In this document: piece by piece, positions 8,110 through 17,303 of the stretch
How positions within the stretch are numbered: the first letter of the stretch is position 1
Layout of the letters: each line of letters opens with the position of its first letter
NCBI GenBank assembly: GCA_902613845.1
Contig: CACMIW010000004.1
Coordinates: forward strand, 52,498 to 116,497
Source: an uncultured Alphaproteobacteria bacterium
GTDB lineage: Bacteria > Pseudomonadota > Alphaproteobacteria > HIMB59
Reading direction: 5' to 3'
Length of the DNA: 64,000 nt
Made by a program: the position numbers and the translations under genes
Notes under the pieces: model-generated
What the model saw: the letters and a program-made list of their open reading frames with translations, nothing else
Database searches by the model: none
What the model was told of the DNA's origin: nothing

Positions 8110-8813
8110 TTTTTTATTAAATTTCTAAAAATATCTATAGTCTTGGTTAGTGAAATAAATATTGCTTCAGATATTATAAAATGACCAACGTGAACAGTAT
8201 CAACATATTTTCTTTTTTTTATAAACTTAATATTTTTAAAATTTAAACCATGCCCTACATTTACAATTAATTTTTTAGAGTAAGCATACTCAATCATTTC
8301 ATTTATTTGATTTATTGTGGATTTTCTAATAATTTTTTTATCTAAATTACCTGTGTGTAGCTCTACTGTATCAAAACCTAAATTTTTAGCTAAATTAATC
8401 ATTTTTTTTGTTGGGTTTATAAAGGCACTTAATTGTATATTTTTTTTTCTAGATATTTTTAATAATTTTTTTAATTTTGCTTGTGATATTTTGTTTAAAT
8501 TAAGACCACCCTCTGTTGTAATTTCATTTCTTTTTTCGGGAACAATACAAATAAATTTTGGATTGATCTTACTTGCTATTTTTATCATCTCTTCCGTAAG
8601 CGCCATTTCAAGATTAATAGGAATTTTAGAATATTTTTTTAATTCAAAGAGATCTTTGTCTTTTATGTGCCTCCTATCTTCTCTTAAATGAACAGTTAGT
8701 GTATCAATTTTTGCTTTTTGACAAACTTTCAATGCTCTAATTAAACTTGGATTATCCTGACCCCTAGCATTACGAAGAGTCGCTATATGATCTATATTAA
8801 CGCCTAGTTTCAT
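8106..8813 (-). CDS. pdxJ: Pyridoxine 5'-phosphate synthase
   Basis: Closes the B6 ring from 3-amino-2-oxopropyl phosphate and deoxyxylulose 5-phosphate; its partner PdxA is encoded at about 31.4-32.3 kb. Begins LGVNIDHIATLRNARG, the diagnostic PdxJ start. VHLREDRRHI, LEMAL and the C-terminal NVGHGLNFKN phosphate loop are present. Length 235 is normal. Overlaps acpS by 4 nt and the rsh gene by 1 nt. Confidence 0.96.
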   Translation of the reverse strand: MKLGVNIDHIATLRNARGQDNPSLIRALKVCQKAKIDTLTVHLREDRRHIKDKDLFELKKYSKIPINLEMALTEEMIKIASKINPKFICIVPEKRNEITTEGGLNLNKISQAKLKKLLKISRKKNIQLSAFINPTKKMINLAKNLGFDTVELHTGNLDKKIIRKSTINQINEMIEYAYSKKLIVNVGHGLNFKNIKFIKKRKYVDTVHVGHFIISEAIFISLTKTIDIFRNLIKK

Positions 8814-10954
8814 TAATAATTAATTGATTGTCTTTTAACTTTATCAACTTGGCTTAAAGTTTTCATTTCGGCAAGAACAAATTTTAGTTTATCTGAACTT
8901 TCAATACTTATATCTATAATAAATGTGTAAACTTTTTTAGTTCTATTAGCGATACGAATATTTTCGATGTTAATTTCATGCTTATCAAAGATTGATGTAA
9001 TACTAAATAAAGCTCCTGGTTGGTTTTTAATAACTATCTCTATCCTTGAGTTAAATTCAGATTGACTTTCTCCTTCCCCCCATTCAGATTTATAAAAATT
9101 ATCTTTATGATAATAACCTAAACTGTCACATATTGTATTGTGTACTACTAGACCTCGACCATATGACATTATTGAGATAATGCTATCGCCCTTTATAGGA
9201 GAACAACAAGTTGCATAATTAATAGCAATACCATTTTCATATTTTAATACATCTACTCTTTCTTCGTCATCATTAGATTGAAAAATTTTTTTTACAATAT
9301 TATCTTCCATTTCCTTAAATAATTTATTTAGTTCAGCTCTAGATAAAAAACCTCTTCCAACATTTTCAAAAAGTTTATTTTTATATTTAAAATCAGTTTT
9401 GGTTAAAATTTTGTTAAAAGTATTTTCATCGGCAGCAATGTTTTTAGACTTTGCGATATAGTTTAAAATATCTTTACCAAGTATTTCAAACTCTCTTCTT
9501 CTTTTTGACCTAAAAAAATACCTTATTTTTTCTTTTACTTTTTCTTTTTTTACAAATCTAATCCACAAGGGAGAAATCGTTGTACTTTCATTAAGAATAA
9601 TCTCAACTTGATCTCCATTATTGAGTTTTGTGCTTAATGGTGACTCTTGTCCATTAACTATTGCTCCAGCACACCTATCACCAATATCTGTGTGAATGGT
9701 ATATGCATAGTCAACTGGGGTGGAGTCAAGTGGAAGTGTAAATAATTCTCCTTTAGGTGAGAAAACATAAATTTGTTCATCAAAAAATTGTTGTGAAGTT
9801 TTGTTAAGGATGAGATGTTGTTCATCTTTTTCCTCAACATAATTTACAGCATCTCTTAACCAAGCATATACACCCTCACTTTGACTATCTTTGTTTAAAT
9901 ATTTGTATCTCCAATGTGCAGCAATACCATTTTCAGCTATCATATGCATAGCCCTTGATCTTATTTGTACTTCAAATATTTTTTTTTGAAAAATAAGATC
10001 AGAATGTATCGATCTATATCCATTAGGTTTTGGACTAGATATATAATCTTTTGTTCTTCCAACTTTTGCAGAAAAATTTCTGTGAATAATACCCAGAACT
10101 CTGTAACAATCTCTTGTTGATTTAGTAATGATCCTGACAGCTGCTATATCAGATATAGAATTTAAATCTGTATTTTTCTTATTAATTTTTTTCCAAATAG
10201 AGTAAGGATTTTTTTTTCGGTAGTGTATTTCAGCATCAATATCGGACTTGGAAAGTTGCTCTTTCATTAAATTCTCAAGATCGATAAAAGAGCTCTCTAA
10301 GTTTTTGAAGGTATTATCTATTTTGTCATTAATCCTGTTAAAAATATCTGGGTGTAAATTTTTGAAAGATATATTTTCTAAAATTGATTTCCAATTTTCA
10401 AAGCCTAATCTTTGAGCAAGCGGGGCATAAATTAATAAAGTTTCGTTGCTTACTCTTTTTCTTTTTTCAACATCTTTAAAATAATGAATAGTTTTTATAT
10501 TATGAAGTCTGTCCGCTAATTTTATAATTAAAACTCTTATATCTTTGGCAGTAGAAATTAAAAGTTTTCTAAAATTTTCAGCCTCCTTTTCTGATCTTGT
10601 TGTTTTTTTTTCTTCCAAAAAATCAATTTTAGTCAAACCATCAACAAGGCTAGATATTGCATCACCAAAATTTTTTTTTAATTCATCTTTAGAAAATTCG
10701 GTATCTTCAATAACATCATGAAGCAAACCAGTAATTACAGTTTCAGTGTCTAATTTTAATTCAATTAGTGATTTACATACTTCATATGGATGAATTATGT
10801 ATGGATCTCCAGAGGCACGAAATTGATCCTTATGAGAATTTTCAGCAACCTCAATAGCTTTTACAAATAGATCCTCTCTAAAATTTTTGTCATATGATTC
10901 TAATGCGGACTTAAAATCGCTGTAACTCTTGTTGAAGTAGCTGGTTTGAAACAT
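8813..10954 (-). CDS. spoT: Bifunctional (p)ppGpp synthetase/hydrolase (Rsh/SpoT)
   Basis: Makes and degrades the alarmone (p)ppGpp. Residues about 25-185 form the HD hydrolase with His55 in IIHPYEV, His79-Asp80 and Glu83-Asp84 (HDVIEDT), so hydrolase activity is likely retained. Residues about 235-370 hold the synthetase (RRKKNPYSIWKK helix, DIAAVRIITKS, GRTKDYISSPKPNGYRSIH, FEVQIRS with the catalytic Glu). A TGS domain (QIYVFSPKGELFTLP) and a C-terminal ACT domain (residues about 640-713) follow. It is the single long Rsh typical of alphaproteobacteria, in the usual place between rpoZ and pdxJ. Confidence 0.95.
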   Translation of the reverse strand: MFQTSYFNKSYSDFKSALESYDKNFREDLFVKAIEVAENSHKDQFRASGDPYIIHPYEVCKSLIELKLDTETVITGLLHDVIEDTEFSKDELKKNFGDAISSLVDGLTKIDFLEEKKTTRSEKEAENFRKLLISTAKDIRVLIIKLADRLHNIKTIHYFKDVEKRKRVSNETLLIYAPLAQRLGFENWKSILENISFKNLHPDIFNRINDKIDNTFKNLESSFIDLENLMKEQLSKSDIDAEIHYRKKNPYSIWKKINKKNTDLNSISDIAAVRIITKSTRDCYRVLGIIHRNFSAKVGRTKDYISSPKPNGYRSIHSDLIFQKKIFEVQIRSRAMHMIAENGIAAHWRYKYLNKDSQSEGVYAWLRDAVNYVEEKDEQHLILNKTSQQFFDEQIYVFSPKGELFTLPLDSTPVDYAYTIHTDIGDRCAGAIVNGQESPLSTKLNNGDQVEIILNESTTISPLWIRFVKKEKVKEKIRYFFRSKRRREFEILGKDILNYIAKSKNIAADENTFNKILTKTDFKYKNKLFENVGRGFLSRAELNKLFKEMEDNIVKKIFQSNDDEERVDVLKYENGIAINYATCCSPIKGDSIISIMSYGRGLVVHNTICDSLGYYHKDNFYKSEWGEGESQSEFNSRIEIVIKNQPGALFSITSIFDKHEINIENIRIANRTKKVYTFIIDISIESSDKLKFVLAEMKTLSQVDKVKRQSINY

Positions 10955-10983
10955 CAGCTAAAATAATAAACTAAATATAACTT

Positions 10984-11250
10984 TTAATCTTCAAGAAGAT
11001 GATCTTCGTTTTCTTCTTCTTTCTCTTGAACTAATTGATAACTCTTAATAATGTCTTCTTTGACATCTCCGACACTAATTTTTTCATCAGCAATTTCTCT
11101 AAGAGCTATGACCGTGCTTTTATCATTATCTAGTGGAACCTGGGCAGCATTACCTGCGTTAAGAACCTTTGCTCTGTGAGACGCCAGTAAAACTAAATCA
11201 AAAAGACTATCAACGTTTTTAGTGCAATCTTCTACTGTAACTCTTGCCAT
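10984..11250 (-). CDS. rpoZ: RNA polymerase omega subunit
   Basis: Small subunit that chaperones beta-prime during RNA polymerase assembly and contributes to the ppGpp site in proteobacteria, which fits its place next to rsh. MARVTVEDC starts the protein; [16 protein letters not shown] contains the conserved 'R..LV..Aa.RA' region, and [14 protein letters not shown] the conserved 'v.ALrEIa' helix. The acidic C-tail ([13 protein letters not shown]) is usual. 29-nt gap to rsh and 43-nt gap to smpB. Confidence 0.95.
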   Translation of the reverse strand: MARVTVEDCTKNVDSLFDLVLLASHRAKVLNAGNAAQVPLDNDKSTVIALREIADEKISVGDVKEDIIKSYQLVQEKEEENEDHLLED

Positions 11251-11293
11251 GTGAGGTTTATATGAAAAAGTAAGTAAAATTACAAGAAAATTA

Positions 11294-11731
11294 TTATTTT
11301 TTTAAAATTCTTTGTCTTTTACGATCCCACTCTCTTTGCTTAATTGTCTCCCTTTTATCAAATTTCTTTTTACCAATGCCAACTCCGAATTTTACTTTTG
11401 CTAAACCTTTTTCATTAAAGAAAATTTCCATAGGAACTGCTGTAAAACCTTTTGTGGTCAACATTCCTAAAATCTTCTTTATCTCTCTTTTATTGAGTAA
11501 AAGTTTTTTAACAGATCTTGTCTTCTTTTTGAGGTCAAAATTCTTACCTCTTGAAATAATTTCAAAATTATTTATGTAAATTTCACCTTTTTGTTCATTA
11601 ATAAAACTTGACTGAATAGAGGCTTTTCCACTTCGAAGTGGTTTAACTTCATTACTTTCAAGCACTATTCCAGCAACATAAGTTTCTTTGATTTCATAAT
11701 CAAATTTTGCTCTACGATTTTGAATAGACAA
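11294..11731 (-). CDS. smpB: SsrA-binding protein SmpB
   Basis: Binds tmRNA and delivers it to stalled ribosomes. Key pieces: [10 protein letters not shown] near the start, [24 protein letters not shown]-like [13 protein letters not shown] and the basic C-terminal tail [21 protein letters not shown]. Length 145 is normal. It starts immediately after the dapA stop codon, with no spacer, as in the dapA-smpB-rpoZ alphaproteobacterial cluster. No ssrA gene was seen nearby. Confidence 0.96.
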   Translation of the reverse strand: MSIQNRRAKFDYEIKETYVAGIVLESNEVKPLRSGKASIQSSFINEQKGEIYINNFEIISRGKNFDLKKKTRSVKKLLLNKREIKKILGMLTTKGFTAVPMEIFFNEKGLAKVKFGVGIGKKKFDKRETIKQREWDRKRQRILKK

Positions 11732-12604
11732 TTAAATAAAATTTAAATCTTTAATTATTTTTCTTACTTGTTTTTTTGTATCAGAGCTTAATTCATACAA
11801 AGGTTCTCTTACATCGGCTTTACATTTACCCATTAAAGAGAGGGCATACTTAGCTGGTGTAGGATTAGGTTCAGCAAACAATATTTTTGACAATGGAGCT
11901 AATTTTAAATTTACTTTATCAAATTCCTTATAATTCTTTTTTTTCCAATGGTAGTGGAGCATTGATGTAAGTTTAGGAGCAACATTAGCTGTAACTGATA
12001 TACAGCCATGCCCGCCTTGAGCTAAAAAACCGGCAATGGTTCCATCTTCACCAGACAAATAATTAAAATCTTTTTTCATAAAAGTTCTCATAATCAATGG
12101 TCTTGACATATCATTGGAAGCGTCTTTAATACCGACAATGTTTGATACTTTATTTAGTTCCTTAAAGCTATCAAAAGACAAGTCTACAATTGATCTTCCT
12201 GGTATATTGTAAATAAGTTGTTTTAAGGGTGAAACTTTTGCAATTTTTTTGAAATGATTAATCAAACCCATTTGATTAGGTTTATTATAATATGGTGTAA
12301 CAACTAATCCGTAGCTCGCTCCTGCTTTATGGGCGTGTTTGGTAAATTCAATTGCCTCTTTAGTGGAATTAGATCCTGTGCCGGCAATAACAGGTATTTT
12401 TTTTGAAGCAACTTTTATTGCGAACTCAACTAATTTCATATGCTCATCATGTGATAAAGTTGGGGACTCCCCTGTGGTTCCGCAAACTGTTACCCCAGAT
12501 ATTCCACTTTTGATTTGCCAATTTAATAGTTTTTCAAAACTATCATAGTCAACATCACCCTTTGAAAAGGGAGTTATTATTGCTGGTATAGATCCTGTGA
12601 GCAT
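11732..12604 (-). CDS. dapA: 4-hydroxy-tetrahydrodipicolinate synthase
   Basis: Condenses pyruvate with aspartate semialdehyde, the first committed step to lysine and meso-diaminopimelate. TIM-barrel lyase with the Schiff-base lysine Lys160 (VGIKDAS), Tyr132 (YNIPGRS), and the substrate loop CGTTGESPTL at about 41-50. PYYNKPNQMGL and GHGCISVTANVAPKL are also diagnostic. At 290 residues it is full length. It is the first gene of the minus-strand run; the upstream region holds a tRNA-Ser gene transcribed in the same direction. Confidence 0.95.
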   Translation of the reverse strand: MLTGSIPAIITPFSKGDVDYDSFEKLLNWQIKSGISGVTVCGTTGESPTLSHDEHMKLVEFAIKVASKKIPVIAGTGSNSTKEAIEFTKHAHKAGASYGLVVTPYYNKPNQMGLINHFKKIAKVSPLKQLIYNIPGRSIVDLSFDSFKELNKVSNIVGIKDASNDMSRPLIMRTFMKKDFNYLSGEDGTIAGFLAQGGHGCISVTANVAPKLTSMLHYHWKKKNYKEFDKVNLKLAPLSKILFAEPNPTPAKYALSLMGKCKADVREPLYELSSDTKKQVRKIIKDLNFI

Positions 12605-12648
12605 TATTATTTTTTACTATTTTTATATCAAATATATATGTTTTTTTA

Positions 12649-12740
12649 TGGCGGAGAGAGAGGGATTCGAACCCTCGGTACAACTTGCGTCGTACGGCGG
12701 TTTAGCAAACCGCTGGTTTCAGCCACTCACCCACCTCTCC
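12649..12740 (-). tRNA. tRNA-Ser (anticodon GCT)
   Basis: A 92-nt class II tRNA. Read on the minus strand, the acceptor strand GGAGAGG pairs with TCTCTCC (one G-U), followed by discriminator G and an encoded CCA. The anticodon loop TTTGCTAAA gives GCT at 12704-12706, reading AGC/AGU serine codons. The T-loop is GGTTCGAATCC, and a long variable arm (around CGTACGACGCAAGTTGTACCG) fits serine. It lies between gatB and dapA on the same strand. Confidence 0.95.
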
Positions 12741-12818
12741 ATAGGCTTATTTATAGCCGAAATATAGTCGAATAAAAAGAATTGTCATTCTTATTATTAT
12801 TAAAAAAAGGATATGCAA

Positions 12819-14255
12819 TTACTTTTTAAGTCTTTCGAGAAGGATTTTATTTATTAATTTAGGATTACCTTTACCTTTTGTGGCTTTTAGACATTTACCA
12901 ACAAAATATCCTAAAACTCTATCAGAGCCACCTTGAAATTTTAAAATGTTCTCCTCTTCTCCTACTAAAGCTTCATCAATTATTTTTTCCAATTCTTCAG
13001 AGTCAGAAACTTGTTCAAGTCCTAATTCCTTAACAAGTTCAGATGGCTTACCTTCACCATTTAAAACTTTCGGTAAGATTTCTTTACCAGCTTTATTTGA
13101 AATTACATCATCAGAAATTAATCTTAAAAGATCTGTAATATCTTTTGTTTTATCATTTAGACTATTTACTTCTAAATTATTTTCTTTGATAAATGCAAAT
13201 ATATCTCCAACTAGCCAAGCAGCTATGAATTTTGGTTTTACAGTTGACTCAGAAATCATTTTTTCAAATAAATTTGCGTTTTGTTTTTCAGCAATTATGA
13301 TTTTAGCTATGTCTTTATCTAAACTATAATTATCTAAATATTTATTTAACTTATCCTGGGGAAGCTCTCCTACTAAGGGTTTTATTTTATCAATTTGCTC
13401 TTGGGTTAAATTTACAGGTAATAAATCGGGATCAGGAAAATAACGATAATCATGTGAGAATTCCTTACTTCTCATTGCTCTTGTTTCTCCGGTGCTTGTA
13501 TCAAAAAGCATGGTATTCTGTTTAATTTCTCCACCATCATCAATTATATTAATTTGTCTTTGAAATTCATACTCAATAGCTTGTTTTATAAATTTAAATG
13601 AATTTAAATTTTTAATTTCACATCTAGTGCCAAGTTCTTGGCCCTTTTTGCGAACAGATAAATTTACATCAGCTCTTAAAGAGCCTTCCTGCATATTTCC
13701 ATCACACACATCTATGTACATAAGCAACTGTCTCAAAGAAGACATGTAGTTTATTACCTCATCTGCAGAAGATAAATCAGGATACGAAACTATTTCTAAT
13801 AACGGTGTGCCTACTCTATTGAGATCAATAAAGCTATATTTCGGATCAATATCATGAATACTCTTGCCAGCATCTTGTTCTAAATGGGCTCTCTCAATTC
13901 TAATTTTTTTTTGATTATCACCACTTTCAATATTTATATAACCCTCGCTAAGAATGGGGAATTCAAATTGACTAATTTGGTAACCTTGAGGTAAATCAGG
14001 ATAGAAGTAATTTTTTCTTTCGAACACAGAATGCTTATTAATCTTAAAATTTAATGCGTATCCTGTTTTTATTGCCATTTCAATACAACCAAAGTTCATA
14101 ACTGGAAGCATTCCAGGCATTCCTGAGTCAATAAAATTTACATTCTCATTTGGCTCAGATCCAAATTTATTTGGTGAGGAGGAAAATAATTTAGATGAAG
14201 TTTTAAGTTGTGCGTGTACTTCAAGACCTATTACCATTTCCCAATTATTACTCAT
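12819..14255 (-). CDS. gatB: Aspartyl/glutamyl-tRNA(Asn/Gln) amidotransferase subunit B
   Basis: tRNA-binding and kinase subunit of GatCAB, which converts mischarged Glu-tRNA(Gln) and Asp-tRNA(Asn) to the correct amides. N-terminus EMVIGLEVHAQL is diagnostic, followed by YFYPDLPQGYQISQ, MQEGSLRADVNLSV and HDYRYFPDPDLLP. The C-terminal YqeY-like tail (residues about 330-478) binds tRNA. Length 478 is normal. It overlaps gatA by 8 nt in a gatC-gatA-gatB operon. Confidence 0.97.
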   Translation of the reverse strand: MSNNWEMVIGLEVHAQLKTSSKLFSSSPNKFGSEPNENVNFIDSGMPGMLPVMNFGCIEMAIKTGYALNFKINKHSVFERKNYFYPDLPQGYQISQFEFPILSEGYINIESGDNQKKIRIERAHLEQDAGKSIHDIDPKYSFIDLNRVGTPLLEIVSYPDLSSADEVINYMSSLRQLLMYIDVCDGNMQEGSLRADVNLSVRKKGQELGTRCEIKNLNSFKFIKQAIEYEFQRQINIIDDGGEIKQNTMLFDTSTGETRAMRSKEFSHDYRYFPDPDLLPVNLTQEQIDKIKPLVGELPQDKLNKYLDNYSLDKDIAKIIIAEKQNANLFEKMISESTVKPKFIAAWLVGDIFAFIKENNLEVNSLNDKTKDITDLLRLISDDVISNKAGKEILPKVLNGEGKPSELVKELGLEQVSDSEELEKIIDEALVGEEENILKFQGGSDRVLGYFVGKCLKATKGKGNPKLINKILLERLKK

Positions 14256-15690
14256 TGAAACTTAATTCCTTTTCTGCAAGCGCTGCTAACTGTAAAAGTG
14301 TTTTTTCTTCAAAATAATTTCCAATAAATTGAACTCCCAAAGGTAGACCATTTTTACTTAAACCAGATGGAATAGATATACCAGGAAGGCCAGCAAGACT
14401 TGTGGGAACAGTATAAATATCATTTTTATACATAGATATAGGATCAAGTTTATCACCAATTTTAAAAGCCTCATTTGGTGTTGTGGGTGTTAGTATAAAG
14501 TCAACTTCGTTTAAAATTCTTTGAAAATCATTTTTAATCAATCTTCTAACTTTTTGAGCTTGTCTGTAGTAAGCATCGTAATAACCAGCTGATAATACAT
14601 AAGCGCCTATAAGGATTCTTCTAGTCACTTCATCACCAAATCCCTTTGTTCTGGAATTTAGATAAATATCATCAAGACTTTCGCCATCTTCTCTAACTCC
14701 GTAGCGCACTCCATCATATCTTGCTAAATTTGACGAAGCTTCAGCAGGTGCTAAAATATAATAAGTTGAAAGTGCGTATTCAGTAGTCTTAAATTCTACA
14801 TCAACAAATTCTATGCCATGTTTGGAGAGTGCTTTTTTTGTATTATCAATTTGGTTTAAAATGTCGTCACTGACATCTTCAAGATAATCAGAGGGAATTC
14901 CAATTTTAATTTTCTTTTCAAGACTGTTGTTGATATCAATTAAATAATCTTCTCTTTGATGATTTGAGCTAGTAGAGTCATTAAAATCATGTTTGTTTAT
15001 TGAATTTAAAATATAAGCCGCATCCTCTACACAGTTTGTTAAAGGTCCTGCTTGATCTAAACTGGAGGCAAAAGCTACAATTCCCCATCTTGAACATGAG
15101 CCAAATGTAGGTTTTAAACCAACTATTCCACATAAGCTAGCTGGCTGTCTAATTGAGCCTCCAGTGTCTGTACCCATTGACGCTACACATGAGCCCTCTG
15201 CCACAGCTGCTGCTGATCCCCCTGAGGAGCCGCCTGGAACAAGATTATCTTTTTGAGAATTTTTATTCTTCCAAGGATTAATTACAGGACCAAAATAACT
15301 AGTTTCATTTGAAGAGCCCATCGCAAATTCATCACAATTATTTTTGCCAATAAAAATTGAACCATCATTTAAAAGTTGCTGAGTCACAAAAGACTCGTAA
15401 TTAGGAATGAAATTACTCAGAATTTTAGATGATGCCGTTGTTCTTATTCCTTTAGTGCAGAATAAATCTTTAATACCTAAAGGAATACCATCTAAAGGTA
15501 AAGGATTGCCATTGTCATATCTGTTTTGAGAGTCGTTAATTGATGAAATATTGTTTTCCCTGTCAATCACTAAGTTAAAACTGTTGTTATTACCAGATTT
15601 AGCTTTTGCTGAATATTCGTCATAAAGTTCACCTACACTTATTTTTTTTTCAATAAGAGATTTTTTAATTTGGCTAATTGAATTCTTCAC
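14248..15690 (-). CDS. gatA: Aspartyl/glutamyl-tRNA(Asn/Gln) amidotransferase subunit A
   Basis: Glutaminase subunit of GatCAB, an amidase-signature enzyme. The Ser-cisSer-Lys machinery is visible: Lys in LGIKDLFCTKG, and the serines in GGSSGGSAAAVAEG followed by GTDTGGSIRQPASLCG. Length 480 is normal. It starts directly after gatC's stop codon. The aspS product at 20.4-22.2 kb is of the alphaproteobacterial type that usually also charges tRNA(Asn), which would supply substrate to this enzyme. Confidence 0.97.
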   Translation of the reverse strand: MKNSISQIKKSLIEKKISVGELYDEYSAKAKSGNNNSFNLVIDRENNISSINDSQNRYDNGNPLPLDGIPLGIKDLFCTKGIRTTASSKILSNFIPNYESFVTQQLLNDGSIFIGKNNCDEFAMGSSNETSYFGPVINPWKNKNSQKDNLVPGGSSGGSAAAVAEGSCVASMGTDTGGSIRQPASLCGIVGLKPTFGSCSRWGIVAFASSLDQAGPLTNCVEDAAYILNSINKHDFNDSTSSNHQREDYLIDINNSLEKKIKIGIPSDYLEDVSDDILNQIDNTKKALSKHGIEFVDVEFKTTEYALSTYYILAPAEASSNLARYDGVRYGVREDGESLDDIYLNSRTKGFGDEVTRRILIGAYVLSAGYYDAYYRQAQKVRRLIKNDFQRILNEVDFILTPTTPNEAFKIGDKLDPISMYKNDIYTVPTSLAGLPGISIPSGLSKNGLPLGVQFIGNYFEEKTLLQLAALAEKELSFNE

Positions 15691-15972
15691 TTACTCAACC
15701 ACTTTAGGCACTTTGAAAAAATTTTGTGCTCTCTCTGGAGCATTACTTAATACATCATCAACAGAATTACTTTTACTTACCACATCATTTCTAATTGATA
15801 CGGTTTTTTCAGTTACATTATGCAAAGGTTCTATTTTACTTGTGTCAACCTTTTTAAGATTATCTACCCATTTAATTATATCTTTTAAGGAATTAGAGTA
15901 AAATTCCTCTTTTTCTGAGGGTAATTTTAGCTTTGCTAAATAAGAAATTCTTTTAATATCAATGTCACTCAT
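15691..15972 (-). CDS. gatC: Aspartyl/glutamyl-tRNA(Asn/Gln) amidotransferase subunit C
   Basis: Small clamp subunit holding GatA and GatB together. MSDIDIKRISYLAKLKL starts the protein, and the C-terminal part has PLHNVTEKTVSIRNDVV and ERAQNFFKVPKVVE, matching 'R.D.v......e.ll.nAPe...g.f.VPkv'. I place the start at the internal ATG giving MSDIDIK because family homology begins there; the frame is open 39 nt further upstream but that would run into the divergent ruvX gene. Only one base separates this ATG from the ruvX ATG on the other strand. Confidence 0.92.
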   Translation of the reverse strand: MSDIDIKRISYLAKLKLPSEKEEFYSNSLKDIIKWVDNLKKVDTSKIEPLHNVTEKTVSIRNDVVSKSNSVDDVLSNAPERAQNFFKVPKVVE

Positions 15973-15973
15973 A

Positions 15974-16420
15974 ATGGTCGTCGATACTATATCAGATTTT
16001 CTTGTAAGCAATAATTATACCAAGAAATTTATTGCTATAGATTATGGTCTAAAACACATTGGAATGGCTATCAGCGATCCATCAAATATCATTTCTGTTC
16101 CTTATGGAACTTTTACCGAAACATTATTATTCGAAAAAATTATAGAAATTATAACAACCGAAAATGTTCATGGAGTCGTGATTGGTAAACCTTACCATCT
16201 AGATGGTTCTTTATCTGAAATGGCAAATAAAGTTGAAATATTTGCCAAAAAATTAGAGAAAATTATCTCTTGTCCAATTTTGTTTATCGATGAGAGATTG
16301 TCTAGTAAGCCCTATAAATCAAGGAAAAAATCAGAAAACACTCATATTCATGAAAAAAGCGCATGTTTAATACTTGATGATTTTCTAAGTTTGTATAGAA
16401 ACTCCTCTAGTGAAAAATAG
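15974..16420 (+). CDS. ruvX: Holliday-junction resolvase-like / pre-16S rRNA nuclease RuvX (YqgF)
   Basis: RNase H-fold protein implicated in trimming the 16S rRNA 5' end. The YqgF pattern is clear: FIAIDYGLKHIGMAISD with the first catalytic Asp, VVIGKPYHLDGS (usual 'VVGLPl.mdG') and FIDERLSS with the second acidic site. I prefer the start MVVDTIS; an ATG 12 nt upstream in frame would overlap gatC. It is the first gene of ruvX-pyrB-plsY-topA and overlaps pyrB by 11 nt. Any promoter must lie inside gatC. Confidence 0.9.
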   Translation: MVVDTISDFLVSNNYTKKFIAIDYGLKHIGMAISDPSNIISVPYGTFTETLLFEKIIEIITTENVHGVVIGKPYHLDGSLSEMANKVEIFAKKLEKIISCPILFIDERLSSKPYKSRKKSENTHIHEKSACLILDDFLSLYRNSSSEK

Positions 16421-17303
16421 AAAGATCACTTCTATAGACGATCTATCAGCTAAGGATATTCACTCTATTGCTGAGTTAGCTATAAAATTTAAAAAATCAA
16501 AAAAAAGAATTGCAGGAAATAAAACAAAAAATATTTTTAACTTATTTTTAGAGCCCTCTACAAGAACTACAATAAGTTTTGAGCTTGCAGCAAAAAATTT
16601 GGGATACAATTCAGTTAACATAAATTTTGAAAAAAGTTCTTTGTCTAAAGGTGAAACGTTTAATGACACCATGGATACTTTGATGAGTATGAAACCAGAT
16701 GCTTTAGTAATCAGGGATAAAAATAATCTTTCACCAATGAACATAGCAAAGAAAAGTAATGTTCCTGTAATAAATGCTGGAGATGGAACTAATGAACATC
16801 CCACACAGGCTCTACTTGATTATTGTGTAATAAAAGAAGTTTTTAAAAATAAAAAAATAAAAATTGGTATTTGTGGAGATATTAAACATAGCAGAGTAGC
16901 TCACTCAAATATCAAACTTCTTACAAAAATGGGTTATCAAATTCATATAATTGCACCTAAATATTTTTTAAACAGAGATGAATTAATTAAATTAAATGAT
17001 AAAATTAAATTTCATAAAAATCTTAATTATCTCGAAAAACTAGATGTCTTGATGATGTTGAGAGTTCAAAAAGAGAGAATTCCAAGGGGTGCAAAGAATA
17101 TGATGAAATCTTTTAAAAAAGAATTTTGTTTACAAAATAACCATTTATTAAATAAGCCCTATTTGATGCACCCTGGCCCAGTAAATAGAAACATTGAGAT
17201 TAGTGATGAAGTTTTAGATAATTATCCTAAATCACTAATCTTAAGACAAGTTGAGATGGGTGTTTATCTCAGGATGGCTTGTTTACATTATATACTAAAG
17301 TGA
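16410..17303 (+). CDS. pyrB: Aspartate carbamoyltransferase catalytic subunit
   Basis: Commits carbamoyl phosphate and aspartate to pyrimidine synthesis. The carbamoyl-phosphate motif is EPSTRTTISFE (residues 48-58), with SSLSKGETFNDT, GDGTNEHPTQALLD and HPGPVNRNIEISDEV all typical of ATCase rather than ornithine transcarbamylase. The start is a GTG overlapping ruvX. In many alphaproteobacteria pyrC follows immediately; here plsY does, and the pyrB stop shares one base with the plsY start. Confidence 0.95.
   Translation: MKNRKITSIDDLSAKDIHSIAELAIKFKKSKKRIAGNKTKNIFNLFLEPSTRTTISFELAAKNLGYNSVNINFEKSSLSKGETFNDTMDTLMSMKPDALVIRDKNNLSPMNIAKKSNVPVINAGDGTNEHPTQALLDYCVIKEVFKNKKIKIGICGDIKHSRVAHSNIKLLTKMGYQIHIIAPKYFLNRDELIKLNDKIKFHKNLNYLEKLDVLMMLRVQKERIPRGAKNMMKSFKKEFCLQNNHLLNKPYLMHPGPVNRNIEISDEVLDNYPKSLILRQVEMGVYLRMACLHYILK

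Noticed and set aside
8317..8691. 124-codon hydrophobic plus-strand frame opposite pdxJ
   Set aside because: Hydrophobicity comes from reading Lys/Asn/Ile-rich pdxJ codons in reverse; no start or family support.
11251..11300. ssrA (tmRNA) near smpB
   Set aside because: The gap is only 43 nt, with no tRNA-like end.
12946..13329. 127-codon plus-strand open frame opposite gatB
   Set aside because: Serine/phenylalanine-rich antisense shadow of the conserved gatB C-terminus.
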